Under the pieces are notes generated by a model. The model saw only the letters and a list, made by a program, of their open reading frames with translations. It was not told where the DNA came from and ran no database searches. A stretch of DNA of 51,549 nt from Muribaculaceae bacterium (GTDB lineage: Bacteria; Bacteroidota; Bacteroidia; Bacteroidales; Muribaculaceae). This document shows positions 25,643 through 34,100 of this stretch, one piece after another. Within the stretch, counting starts at the first letter, position 1. The number at the start of each line of letters is the position of its first letter. The DNA lies in NCBI GenBank assembly GCA_017624155.1, contig JAGANS010000003.1, forward strand, positions 1 to 51,549. Reading direction: 5' to 3'. A program made the position numbers and the translations under genes.

Positions 25643-28618
25643 TTAGTTTACATTATTTAAGAAGTTGAGTATCTGAGCCATCAGCGAAGCGCGCTGGCCT
25701 TCGCCTGATATGGTCTCGAAGGGGAAGCCGATCACAACTGTGTTGTAAGCGGCAAAGCGGTTGGCTGTTCCTGCCACAAGATTGTTCTCGGAGTAGCGCA
25801 TGATAGTGCAGCCGGTCTTTGAATCGGGAGCATAGAACGAGTCGGGAGATTCCACAGCATAGCATTCGGAATTGAGCTCGTTGGAGAATTCATATTTGCC
25901 GCCGGTGAATGCCTTGAAGCGGTTCTGCACCTCGTAGGCCTCGCCGGTGACGCTGGCCTGGCCCACACGCCAGTGATAGCCGAGCACCTCGGTGGCGAAC
26001 TTCTGGTCGGCCTCGGCCACTTCCTTGCTCGAATTGGGATTGTCCCACAGATCGGTGGCTACGTATGCGCCGCTCACAAAGAAACTTGTGCCGACATTGG
26101 CCGCTGCGGCGATCTTGTCCTGAAGCTGCGAGGGGAAGGTCTTGTAATATGTGCCGTAGATGCCGCGGCCACGCTTGATTTCCTTCTGCTTGCCGAGTAT
26201 GAGATCGACAATGCGGGCATCGCCCTCGGCGACAGGGGCTGCCTGATAAGCGGCTACCGACGAGGAATAGAACGAATGTCCGGCACGGGCTATGGCCTTG
26301 CCGTGTGTATAAACATAGTCGAATGTATTGCCTGCCACAACCTTGTCTTCGTAGTTGGAGCGCGATGCGCCGAAGCCGGCTGCATCATCGTCCATCCACG
26401 GGATGTCGCGGCGATATTCAAACTGCGAGCCGATGAACGAGATGTCGTAGACGTATGGCACACCGTGGTCGCGTACATCATAGAAACCGGCTATGGCTTC
26501 CGAAGCCTCAAACCAGTCGGGCGCACTCACACGGGTGAATCCGTTCACGATCTGCACCGGTGTAGAGCCGTTCTGCAGGTCGCATACGGCGAGCACCTCC
26601 GAGGGGAAGCTTACGCCACCGTCATTGCCGGCAATAATACGGTAGGAGTGTATATCAGTGTCCGTAAGGGTAACGGTGTATTCGGGTGCATCGACCTTGG
26701 CCACGGGCTTGAAGCCGACTCCGTCGCCCACACGCTCTTCCACTATATAATAGGTGGGATGTGCGGTAGCCTCAAGGCTGTCGACTGTCTCGGCCCAGCT
26801 GAGACGATAGCTGCGCACACCGGCAGGATTGATGGCAAACTCCTTGACAGGCAGCGGCTGCACCACGTATTCACGACCGTCGCGGTGGGCGATGAACTCG
26901 AGCATACCCTTGTATATAGCTCGCGACACTGCGAAACGGAATGCCGGATCGAGGCCGTATTTCATATCGGCGAAGTTCTGATGGCTGAGGAATTCGAGCA
27001 ACATGGCCGGTACCTGAGGCGAGCGGGCTTCAAAGTAGGATTTGTCCCACATGCCGCGGCGTGTCCAGTTGGGCTCGAACTGCGCACGTACATCGTTCAC
27101 TATATTTGTCATTATCAAATCAGTAAGATCGCGGGAGGAATTGCGCGAGTCGCCTTTCACAAAATTATCACCGGCTGTAGAGTAGATACCGAGAGTACCC
27201 ACAATCGAGTCGTTCTTGAATGTACCGGCATCGGTATGGAATGCGAAGCTGAGGTCGACAGGAATATTGAGGCCCTCGTGGTCGGGGAGCTGCGACGAGC
27301 CGCCGGCCAGCCAGTTGACCCAAAGACCGCGCGACTTATAGTCGTCGGTGTAGTCGTTCACATAATCCGACGGTGTGAACACACTGTCGGGAGCGCCGGC
27401 CCACTGCAGGAAGTAGCGGGCGGCCTCGGTGAATTTCGGATATCCGCTCGGCACGTATGTGTAGTCGATCGATTCGTCCGACTCCTTGACCTTGCGTGCC
27501 ACAACGCCCTTGCCGCCGCCGATCTTCACGGCATCGGCCGACACGGTTGTACCGGGTTTTGCGCTGTAATTGCTGAGCGAAACGATATTTTGACCTTTAC
27601 CGGCCTTAAAGGGGAAATGGCCGAGATAGATCCATGTGCCGCCGCCCATCTTCTGGTTGACGGTAAAGTTGCGCGGGCCATTGGCTGTGTTGATTGTGTA
27701 TTGGGCGTCAGGTGTGCTGTTGGGTGTTGTGATATAGCTTACATATACTGCATAATTGCCGTCGGCGGGGATGTCGGCATTCCACTTCGCAGTGGATGGT
27801 TCGGTACGCGACTTCTTGCTGATGGCCTTAGTCTGGCGTGCATGTCCATCGCCAAAGGGATGGCTGCCGTTGACAAGCATCTTGCCGTCCCATGCAAATC
27901 CCGGTACAGCCGATGTTGTCCATTCCTCGGCGCCGGCTGTCTCGGCATATCCCGGAGTGGCGGCATTGTCGCCGTCAACAATTATCTCGGTGAGCTGAAT
28001 GTCGCGCTCACGTGGACTCATCACATACGCGCCGGCGTTCTCGAGCATGGGCATCAGGAAGGGCATCACATAGCTCTGGGTGTAGAGATCCTCAACCGTC
28101 TGGAATATACGGGCGCGCTGCCATTCCCAGCGGTTGAGCTTGGGCTCGAAATACCAGCCGTGGCTCTGCCACATGGCAATATTGGCGCCGTCGAGACCGA
28201 GTGGGGCCTTCTCTGCCTCAAGATCAACCACAAAGGGCTGCTTTTCCTTGGGGCCGCGGAATTTTTTTGGCGCAAAGAGGGCAAGATCATCAAAGTTCTT
28301 GTCTCCGGCGACTATGCTCACCTTGTATTTACCATATTCCGGCCCCATCGCGGCAAGAATTTCACTCTTGAGCTGCTTCAGACGCTCTGCTGTGAGAGGA
28401 ATGTATGTCGCATTCTCATTGCATACAACTGTGACAGTGCGTTTCTTGCCGTTGATGTCGATTTTTTCGACTTTAACTGCGCCGAAACCTGTGGAGCCGG
28501 GGCGATAGGCGCTGATTACTTTAGCCACGTTGTCTTCCTGCTCTCCGGCATGAATCGAGGCCGGCGCAAATGTTGCTCCGACAAGAAGGGTGGCGGTTGC
28601 TAATAAGCTGAGTTTCAT
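25643..28618 (-). CDS. Exported amidase_3-like enzyme with inserted golvesin domain
   Basis: The 991-residue protein has a signal peptide (MKLSLLATATLLVGATFAPA). Zn-amidase (N-acetylmuramoyl-L-alanine amidase type) residues are split in sequence: the first His in MWQSHGWYF (about H153), Glu in TVEDLYTQ (about E176), then an insert with a golvesin-like beta domain (about 210-375). After it come the second His in FAFHTDAG (about H461) and the catalytic Glu in LLEFLSHQNF (about E542). The rest is Fn3-like (about 590-690) plus a C-terminal domain of about 300 residues. Such proteins are often annotated as xanthan lyases. In this context, cutting stem peptides from MurNAc is the likelier role. ATG 28618 is preferred over 28651, which adds 11 polar residues before the signal peptide. 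It is the first gene of the operon. Confidence 0.75.
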   Translation of the reverse strand: MKLSLLATATLLVGATFAPASIHAGEQEDNVAKVISAYRPGSTGFGAVKVEKIDINGKKRTVTVVCNENATYIPLTAERLKQLKSEILAAMGPEYGKYKVSIVAGDKNFDDLALFAPKKFRGPKEKQPFVVDLEAEKAPLGLDGANIAMWQSHGWYFEPKLNRWEWQRARIFQTVEDLYTQSYVMPFLMPMLENAGAYVMSPRERDIQLTEIIVDGDNAATPGYAETAGAEEWTTSAVPGFAWDGKMLVNGSHPFGDGHARQTKAISKKSRTEPSTAKWNADIPADGNYAVYVSYITTPNSTPDAQYTINTANGPRNFTVNQKMGGGTWIYLGHFPFKAGKGQNIVSLSNYSAKPGTTVSADAVKIGGGKGVVARKVKESDESIDYTYVPSGYPKFTEAARYFLQWAGAPDSVFTPSDYVNDYTDDYKSRGLWVNWLAGGSSQLPDHEGLNIPVDLSFAFHTDAGTFKNDSIVGTLGIYSTAGDNFVKGDSRNSSRDLTDLIMTNIVNDVRAQFEPNWTRRGMWDKSYFEARSPQVPAMLLEFLSHQNFADMKYGLDPAFRFAVSRAIYKGMLEFIAHRDGREYVVQPLPVKEFAINPAGVRSYRLSWAETVDSLEATAHPTYYIVEERVGDGVGFKPVAKVDAPEYTVTLTDTDIHSYRIIAGNDGGVSFPSEVLAVCDLQNGSTPVQIVNGFTRVSAPDWFEASEAIAGFYDVRDHGVPYVYDISFIGSQFEYRRDIPWMDDDAAGFGASRSNYEDKVVAGNTFDYVYTHGKAIARAGHSFYSSSVAAYQAAPVAEGDARIVDLILGKQKEIKRGRGIYGTYYKTFPSQLQDKIAAAANVGTSFFVSGAYVATDLWDNPNSSKEVAEADQKFATEVLGYHWRVGQASVTGEAYEVQNRFKAFTGGKYEFSNELNSECYAVESPDSFYAPDSKTGCTIMRYSENNLVAGTANRFAAYNTVVIGFPFETISGEGQRASLMAQILNFLNNVN

Positions 28619-28661
28619 TTCGGTTTTAGATTCAAAGTGAGGGAATGTCACCTCAACTCTG

Positions 28662-28692
28662 CAAAGATAGACACAAATTTACATATAGCAAA
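28662..28692 (-). promoter_or_regulatory. Promoter of the peptidoglycan/MurNAc operon
   Basis: On the minus strand TTTG (28692-28689) is followed after 19 nt by TATCTTTG (28669-28662), an exact Bacteroidetes sigma-A-type promoter (TTTG-N19-TAnnTTTG). Transcription would start near 28657, giving a leader of about 40 nt to the preferred ATG at 28618. No comparable site was seen between the later genes, so this promoter probably drives all eleven. Confidence 0.75.
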
Positions 28693-28776
28693 GATGATTA
28701 ACAATCATTAATATACATATACAATATTTTGAACAGCTTTACCGTTTTTTGCGCAATATCTTTATAGCGAATCAAA

Positions 28777-29361
28777 TCACAGCACGCGCCCGCAGCAATA
28801 AAAATGCCGGCTCCAGTAGCGCTCGTCGAGACTGCTGACAGTGACCCCCTGCGATGTGGTGGCGTGTATTATCATATTGTCGCCGATGTATATCGCCACA
28901 TGATTGATGCGGCTGCCCCCACTACTGCTCGTGAAGAACACAAGATCACCGGGACGCAGTTCATCACGGCGGATACGCCGGCAATATTCGGCCTGTTCGC
29001 GGCTCGACCGCGGCAGTTTTATGCCGGCACCCGTCTCATAAGCCATACAGGTAAGTCCCGAGCAATCAGTACCGTTGCGACTATTGCCGCCATAGGCATA
29101 CGGCACCCCCAGCCACGAGCGTGCAGCCTTGATTACGGCGCCTGAATCTCCTCCCGGCACCTGCGGGACAGCCGGTCTGTCGCTGCGGTGACTGCCGCCG
29201 GATGACTTGCCGCCGCCCGTGCGCTCCGCATATATCGAATCGTACTCCACGGCGTTGCGCGAGCTGTGACAACCCGCAAGTCCAAGCGACATTACGACAA
29301 GAATTAAAAGGCTTAGAACTTGTTTAAAAACAAATGTTAATATGTACACGCGCGTATTCAC
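28777..29361 (-). CDS. NlpC/P60 family lipoprotein endopeptidase
   Basis: The 194-residue protein has a signal peptide and lipobox (VMSLGLAGC, Cys31), so it is probably membrane-anchored. After a Gly/Ser-rich linker, the NlpC/P60 domain (about 75-194) shows the catalytic Cys in GTDCSGLT (C100), His in RINHVAIYIG (H154) and the third polar residue in IIHATTS (H166), so it looks active on peptidoglycan stem peptides. The only start giving a full signal peptide is GTG at 29361 (or GTG at 29349); the first ATG, at codon 24, is too late. The -7 box ends 4 nt before GTG 29361, suggesting a leaderless message. It is divergent from the cobalamin operon. Confidence 0.88.
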   Translation of the reverse strand: MNTRVYILTFVFKQVLSLLILVVMSLGLAGCHSSRNAVEYDSIYAERTGGGKSSGGSHRSDRPAVPQVPGGDSGAVIKAARSWLGVPYAYGGNSRNGTDCSGLTCMAYETGAGIKLPRSSREQAEYCRRIRRDELRPGDLVFFTSSSGGSRINHVAIYIGDNMIIHATTSQGVTVSSLDERYWSRHFYCCGRVL

Positions 29362-29365
29362 AAAG

Positions 29366-29396
29366 CAAAATTAAGCAATTATCTTCTTTGTGCAAA
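29366..29396 (-). promoter_or_regulatory. Promoter of the NlpC/P60 gene
   Basis: On the minus strand TTTG (29396-29393) and TAATTTTG (29373-29366) are 19 nt apart, an exact consensus promoter. Its -33 element is one half of the palindrome GTGCAAA-N4-TTTGCAC (29390-29407), whose other half is the -33 element of the divergent cobalamin operon. Confidence 0.7.
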
Positions 29397-29400
29397 ATTA

Positions 29401-29432
29401 TTTGCACCGCAACGAAAAATATTATAACTTTG
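29401..29432 (+). promoter_or_regulatory. Promoter of the cobalamin-uptake operon
   Basis: TTTG (29401-29404) and TAACTTTG (29425-29432) are 20 nt apart, an exact match to TTTG-N19-23-TAnnTTTG. Transcription would start near 29436, directly at the 5' side of the riboswitch. Confidence 0.8.
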
Positions 29433-29435
29433 CAA

Positions 29436-29600
29436 CCGCTATCGCTAAGGGAATCCGGTGCGAATCCGGAACAGTACCCGCTGCTGTAAGTCCCACGCAA
29501 CAGCCCGCGCATCATGCCATTGGAGCCAGCCTCCGAGAAGGCGCGCCGGGCCGGGACAAGTCAGAAGACCTGCTTTAGCCACCATTGGATTGCGCCTACG
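29436..29600 (+). ncRNA. Cobalamin riboswitch aptamer
   Basis: The conserved core of the B12-sensing aptamer is present in order: AAGGGAATCCGGTGCGAATC, then CAGTACCCGCTGCTGTAA, and the B12-box variant AGTCAGAAGACCTGC at 29559-29573. It begins just after the predicted transcription start and precedes the BtuB-like receptor gene. Exact ends of the closing stem were not determined by folding. The region from 29600 to 29669 holds small hairpins (for example TTCTGA-taa-TCAGAA), which may link the aptamer to the terminator. Binding of adenosyl-, methyl- or aquo-cobalamin cannot be told apart here. Confidence 0.92.
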
Positions 29601-29669
29601 GGACTATAGGCAAGTTCTGATAATCAGAATCACACAGCGTGCGCTTTTGCGTCACCGCATGAACATATT

Positions 29670-29717
29670 CCCGTATGTACACCTCCGACGGCGTGTATAC
29701 GGGATTTTTATGTTTTT
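29670..29717 (+). terminator. Riboswitch expression-platform terminator
   Basis: CCCGTATGTACAC (29670-29682) pairs with GTGTATACGGG (29693-29703), with a 2-nt bulge, and is followed by ATTTTTATGTTTTT. It ends 18 nt before the receptor's GTG start, so cobalamin binding probably promotes early termination. Confidence 0.75.
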
Positions 29718-29734
29718 AAACCGCACAGCACTCT

Positions 29735-31732
29735 GTGAAACGCATCACACTCATAACGATTCTGTTCGCATCGGCCGCTACCGCCGGCGCCGCTACCGCC
29801 GACAGTATAGCCATCCCCGAGCAACTGCACGAGATAACAGTGACCTCGCGCCGCAAGCCGGTGGAGGTAATACCGGTACAGACCCTCTCGGGCGATGAGT
29901 TGCAGCGGCTCAACAGCAACAGTATTGCCGACGCCCTGCGATACTTCTCAGGTGTGCAGGTCAAGGACTATGGCGGCGTAGGCGGCATAAAGACCGTGAA
30001 CATCCGCTCGATGGGGACCAATCATACAGGTGTGGTATACGACGGAGTGGAACTCGGCAACGCTCAGAACGGCCAGATAGACCTGGGCCAGTTCTCGCTC
30101 GACAATATCGAGGCCCTGTCGCTCTACAACGGGCAAAAGAGCGAGATACTGCAACCGGCCAAGGACTTCGGCTCGGCAGGCAGCATATATATCCGAACCC
30201 GCACACCGCAGTTTGCAGCCGACGAGAGCTATCACGCCCGTGCGGCCGTGCGTTTCGGTTCTTTCGATCTCCTCAATCCGTCGGCTCTCGTGGAATTGCG
30301 GCTGTCGCCACGCGTCAATGCCTCGCTGAGCGCCGAATGGATAACATCGACCGGACGCTACAAGTTCCGCTACCGCCGTGTGAACCCCGCCGGCGAACTG
30401 GCATACGACACCACTGCCGTACGACAGAACGGCGACATCAATGCCACACGTATCGAAGCCAACCTCAACGGCAGCATCAACATGGGCGAATGGCACTTCA
30501 AGGTCTACAACTACAACAGCGAGCGCGGTGTGCCCGGTGCGATAGTCAACAACGTGTGGCGCCGCGGCGAGCGAATATGGGATACCAACTCATTTGCGCA
30601 GGGCTCGTTCACAAAGACCGTCGGCAGCTTCACTACACTCAACAATATAAAATACGCCTTCTACCGCACACATTACGTCAACAACGACGACAAGCAGATA
30701 AAGATCGACAACCTGTACCGTCAGCGCGAGTTCTACCTTTCATCGGCCAACGAGCTGGCACTGACGCCGTGGTGGCGCTTATCAGCGAGCTACGACTTCC
30801 AGTGGAACACCCTGTCGGCCGACATGTATGGCTTCGCCAAGCCCGACCGCTACTCCAATCTGCTGTCGGTAGCCACGGCGGTAGATCTCGGACGCTTCAA
30901 GGCACAGGCGAGCGGCCTCGCCACATTCATCCACGACCGGCTGCGCGGACAGCAGTCGCCGGCCGACAAGCACGTGTTCACACCGGCCATATACGCATCG
31001 TTCTCTCCGCTGCGCCGTTCGCGCGACCTGCAGTTGCGGGCCTTTGTGAAACGCTCGTTCCGCATGCCGACGTTCAACGACCTGTATTACGCCGATATGG
31101 GCAATTCCAGACTGTCGCCCGAGCGCGTCACCCAGTGCAATGTCGGCATCGTATATTCGCACGACAGCCGGGGATTCGTCAGGTCGCTGCGGCTGAGTGC
31201 CGATGCTTACTACAACCTTGTCAAGAACAAGATAGTCGCCTATCCCAAGGGGCAGCAATTCCGATGGACAATGCTCAACCTTGGCAAAGTGGACATCCGC
31301 GGCATCGACATCACAGCCTTGGCCGGTTTCAATCCTGCCGGCGATCTGTACGCCACAATCCGCGGCCAATATACCTATCAGCGCGCCATTGACATCACGA
31401 GCCCGGCCGACAACTATTACCGCCATCAGATACCCTATATTCCCCACCACTCGGGCTCGGCCGTGCTGAACCTGTCGTGGCGGCAGTGGAATGTCAACTA
31501 TAGCTTCATATACGTAGGCGCCCGATACAACCAGCAGGAGAACATCCGCTACAACTACACGCAGCCGTGGTACACCTCGGATGTATCGCTGAGCCGCGAC
31601 TTCACCTTCAATAAGGTTCGCTGCCGCGCTCTTGTAGAGGTGAATAACCTGCTGAGCCAGGACTACGACGTGATCCTCAACTACCCCATGCCCAAACGCA
31701 ATTTCAGGATTTCCCTTACTGTCGAAATATGA
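29735..31732 (+). CDS. btuB: BtuB-like TonB-dependent cobalamin receptor
   Basis: The 665-residue outer-membrane receptor starts at GTG 29735; the ATG at 29710 is out of frame. A signal peptide (residues 1-20, ending AGAATA) is followed by a TonB-box-like EITVT. The plug domain (about 40-150) includes SIADALRYFSGVQVKDYGG and VNIRSMGTNHTGVVYDGV, and a 22-strand barrel ends FRISLTVEI with terminal aromatic/hydrophobic residues. Cobalamin as ligand is supported by the riboswitch directly upstream and the BtuG-like partner directly downstream. The stop overlaps the next ATG (ATGA). There is no N-terminal CarboxypepD_reg domain, so it is not SusC-type. Confidence 0.9.
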   Translation: MKRITLITILFASAATAGAATADSIAIPEQLHEITVTSRRKPVEVIPVQTLSGDELQRLNSNSIADALRYFSGVQVKDYGGVGGIKTVNIRSMGTNHTGVVYDGVELGNAQNGQIDLGQFSLDNIEALSLYNGQKSEILQPAKDFGSAGSIYIRTRTPQFAADESYHARAAVRFGSFDLLNPSALVELRLSPRVNASLSAEWITSTGRYKFRYRRVNPAGELAYDTTAVRQNGDINATRIEANLNGSINMGEWHFKVYNYNSERGVPGAIVNNVWRRGERIWDTNSFAQGSFTKTVGSFTTLNNIKYAFYRTHYVNNDDKQIKIDNLYRQREFYLSSANELALTPWWRLSASYDFQWNTLSADMYGFAKPDRYSNLLSVATAVDLGRFKAQASGLATFIHDRLRGQQSPADKHVFTPAIYASFSPLRRSRDLQLRAFVKRSFRMPTFNDLYYADMGNSRLSPERVTQCNVGIVYSHDSRGFVRSLRLSADAYYNLVKNKIVAYPKGQQFRWTMLNLGKVDIRGIDITALAGFNPAGDLYATIRGQYTYQRAIDITSPADNYYRHQIPYIPHHSGSAVLNLSWRQWNVNYSFIYVGARYNQQENIRYNYTQPWYTSDVSLSRDFTFNKVRCRALVEVNNLLSQDYDVILNYPMPKRNFRISLTVEI

Positions 31733-32907
31733 TCTCTCCCCACATTACACGTACAATTTTTCTATATTTTCTGACGCTCCTTGCGGTCGCTGGAAAAGGC
31801 GCCACGAGTTGTCGAGAGGACGAACTCGTGGTGCCCACGGAGTATGACATCATTCCCGGTAATCCTCCGGTCACAAGTGTCATACGCGGCTTCTATCTCG
31901 TGAACGAGGGTAACATGGGTTCAAATAAATGCACAGTCGACTTCTGCGACTTCACTACCGGCCTGTATGCCCGCAACATCTACGCCGAGCGCAATCCTGA
32001 TGTCATAAAGGAACTCGGCGACGTCGGCAACGACATCGGCATCTACGGCAGCAAGCTGTATATCGTCGTCAACTGCTCGCACAAAGTCGAGGTACTCGAC
32101 GCCCGCAGCGGCATTCGCATCGGTCAGGTCGACATCCCCAACTGCCGCTATGTACGCTTTTATCGCGGCAAAGCGTATGTAAGTTCCTACGTCGGGCCGG
32201 TGCTCATCGATCCCGACGCGCCCAAGGGGGCCATTTTCGAGGTCGATACGGCATCGCTCGCCGTCACCCGCCGCGTGTCGGTAGGCTATCAGCCCGAGGA
32301 AATGGAGATTGTCGGCGATTATATGTATGTGGCCAACAGCGGCGGATACCGTGCCCCGGCCTACGACAACACCGTATCAGTGATACAGATGATCGACTTC
32401 AAGCAAGTGGAACAGATTCCTGTCGGCATCAACCTCCACCGTGTGAAGCAGGACCGCTACCGGCAGCTGTGGGTGTCGTCGCGCGGCGACTACAACACGC
32501 GGCCGTCGCGCCTGTATGTCCTCGGCCGTAAACCGGGCTACAACCGCTATGCCGTTACCGACACCATCCCCGTGGCCTGTTCCAATATGGCTGTCAGGGG
32601 CGACTCGCTGTTCTACTACGCCACCGAGTGGAACGACTATACATCATCCAACACCATATCCTACGGAATCATCGACATACGCAGCAAACAGGTGGTGTCG
32701 ACCAACTTCATCACCGATGGCACCGAGCGCGAGATCACCATACCATACGGCATAGCCATCCATCCCGAGACCGGCGATATATTCGTCACCGACGCCAGGA
32801 ATTACGTAAGCTCCGGCACCCTCTACTGCTTCTCGCCCGACGGCAAGAAGAAATGGAGCGTCCGTACAGGCGATATCCCGGCTCACATAGCATTCCTGCC
32901 AGAATGA
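31729..32907 (+). CDS. btuG: BtuG-like cobalamin-binding surface lipoprotein (beta-propeller)
   Basis: The 392-residue protein has an N-terminal hydrophobic segment and Cys28 in GATSC, followed by REDEL, an acidic cluster like the surface-export signal of Bacteroidetes lipoproteins. The rest shows propeller-type repeats: FYLVNEGNMGSNKCTVDF, NDIGIYGSKLYIVVNCSHKVEVLDARSG, YQPEEMEIVGDYMYVANSGG and IPYGIAIHPETGDIFVTDARNY. BtuG in Bacteroides thetaiotaomicron is a seven-bladed surface propeller that captures B12 and hands it to BtuB. The gene pairing (ATGA overlap with the receptor) and fold fit this role. The lipobox is slightly unusual (A at -3). Confidence 0.82.
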   Translation: MISPHITRTIFLYFLTLLAVAGKGATSCREDELVVPTEYDIIPGNPPVTSVIRGFYLVNEGNMGSNKCTVDFCDFTTGLYARNIYAERNPDVIKELGDVGNDIGIYGSKLYIVVNCSHKVEVLDARSGIRIGQVDIPNCRYVRFYRGKAYVSSYVGPVLIDPDAPKGAIFEVDTASLAVTRRVSVGYQPEEMEIVGDYMYVANSGGYRAPAYDNTVSVIQMIDFKQVEQIPVGINLHRVKQDRYRQLWVSSRGDYNTRPSRLYVLGRKPGYNRYAVTDTIPVACSNMAVRGDSLFYYATEWNDYTSSNTISYGIIDIRSKQVVSTNFITDGTEREITIPYGIAIHPETGDIFVTDARNYVSSGTLYCFSPDGKKKWSVRTGDIPAHIAFLPE

Positions 32908-34097
32908 AGACAATCTATGCACTCACGGTCCTTGCGTTGCCGGCTATCACAGCCTGCACGTCAGATATTCCGACAGTGAATCTCGGCATTGACGACAGCT
33001 ACCGCATCGAGCGAATGCGCAAGCTGGTGCTGTCCCCTGCCCTCACAGGCGCCGCCTACCGATGGAGCGTCGACGGCGTGACGGTTTCCACCGACCGCGA
33101 ATACATATTTCTCAGAGCCGAGGAAGGCACCTACGATCTCACCTTCGAGATAATCGACCCCGACACGCCCTACCGCCACGACTTCACAGTGACCGTAATG
33201 CACGAAGAGGTGGAATACAGCCCCTACATATCACGCGTATACGAATACTGCCCCGCGCCGGGACAGTTTGTCAATGAAATGCCACGATACGAGGACGGCG
33301 ACACCTATGCCGACATACTCAAGAAAGCCGAGGAATCCATATCCGGCACCAACGACGTGATGATAACTCTCGGCGGCTATGGCGGCTACGTCACCTTCGG
33401 CTTCGACCACACGGTGATCAACACACCCGGCCAATATGACTTCCGGATATGGGGCAACTGCTTCTACGAGCTCACCGACCCGTCGCGCCCCGGCGGCTCG
33501 GCCGAGCCGGGCATTGTGGAGGTTTCCTACGACATCAACAACAACGGACTGCCCGACGACCCGTGGTATGAACTCGCCGGCAGCGAATACGACAACCCGG
33601 CTACCCGCCACAGATACACAGTGACCTATCACCGCCCCGATCCCGGCCGCGACATAATCGGCGACGCGACAGGCAATCTCACCGACCTCCATTACATCAT
33701 ATGGAACGACTCGGAGGGCGCATCGGGCCACATCGCGCAGAACATATTCCACCGGCAGGACTACTACCCCAGGTGGATAGATACCGACGCCATGTCATTC
33801 ACCGGCTCTTGTCTGCCGCGCAATGCCGTCGATACAAGCGGCGACGACTCCTATTTCATCCTCTACTCCTATCCCTGGGGATATGTCGACAATCACCCCA
33901 ACGAATATGCCGATCTCAACTCATTCGACATATCCAGGGCGGTGGATACCGACGGCCATCCCGTCGACCTTCCCGGGGCCGACTTCATCCGCGTCTATAC
34001 CGGTGTAAACCAATCCTGCGGATGGCTCGGTGAAACATCAACCGAGCTCTGCCGCGCCCAAGATCTCCATATCGATACACCTAACCAATTTTATTGA
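32904..34097 (+). CDS. Cobalamin-locus surface lipoprotein, large unknown domain
   Basis: The 397-residue protein starts at ATG 32904, overlapping the BtuG stop by 4 nt; the frame upstream lies inside btuG. Signal peptide and lipobox: LPAITAC (Cys18). A PKD/Ig-like segment (about 25-95, YRWSVDGVTVSTDREYIF) precedes the main domain. That domain contains FVNEMPRYEDGDTYADILKK, ITLGGYGGYVTFGFDHTVIN, YDINNNGLPDDPWYELAGSE (a Ca-loop-like DxNxNG stretch) and YSYPWGYVDNHPNEY. The same domain type is, as far as I recall, found beside B12 receptors in other Bacteroidetes, where it is annotated only as a cell-surface protein. A direct role in B12 capture is inferred from context. Confidence 0.75.
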   Translation: MKTIYALTVLALPAITACTSDIPTVNLGIDDSYRIERMRKLVLSPALTGAAYRWSVDGVTVSTDREYIFLRAEEGTYDLTFEIIDPDTPYRHDFTVTVMHEEVEYSPYISRVYEYCPAPGQFVNEMPRYEDGDTYADILKKAEESISGTNDVMITLGGYGGYVTFGFDHTVINTPGQYDFRIWGNCFYELTDPSRPGGSAEPGIVEVSYDINNNGLPDDPWYELAGSEYDNPATRHRYTVTYHRPDPGRDIIGDATGNLTDLHYIIWNDSEGASGHIAQNIFHRQDYYPRWIDTDAMSFTGSCLPRNAVDTSGDDSYFILYSYPWGYVDNHPNEYADLNSFDISRAVDTDGHPVDLPGADFIRVYTGVNQSCGWLGETSTELCRAQDLHIDTPNQFY

Positions 34098-34100
34098 TAT

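Noticed and set aside
25973-28603. 876-residue open frame on the plus strand opposite the amidase gene
   Set aside because: It is a shadow of GC-rich codon usage. The composition is rich in His/Cys/Val with no domain, while the opposite frame has a signal peptide, catalytic motifs and an operon context.
29710-29734. ATG at 29710 as start of the BtuB-like receptor
   Set aside because: It is out of frame with the receptor and lies in the T-rich tail of the riboswitch terminator; GTG at 29735 gives a proper signal peptide.
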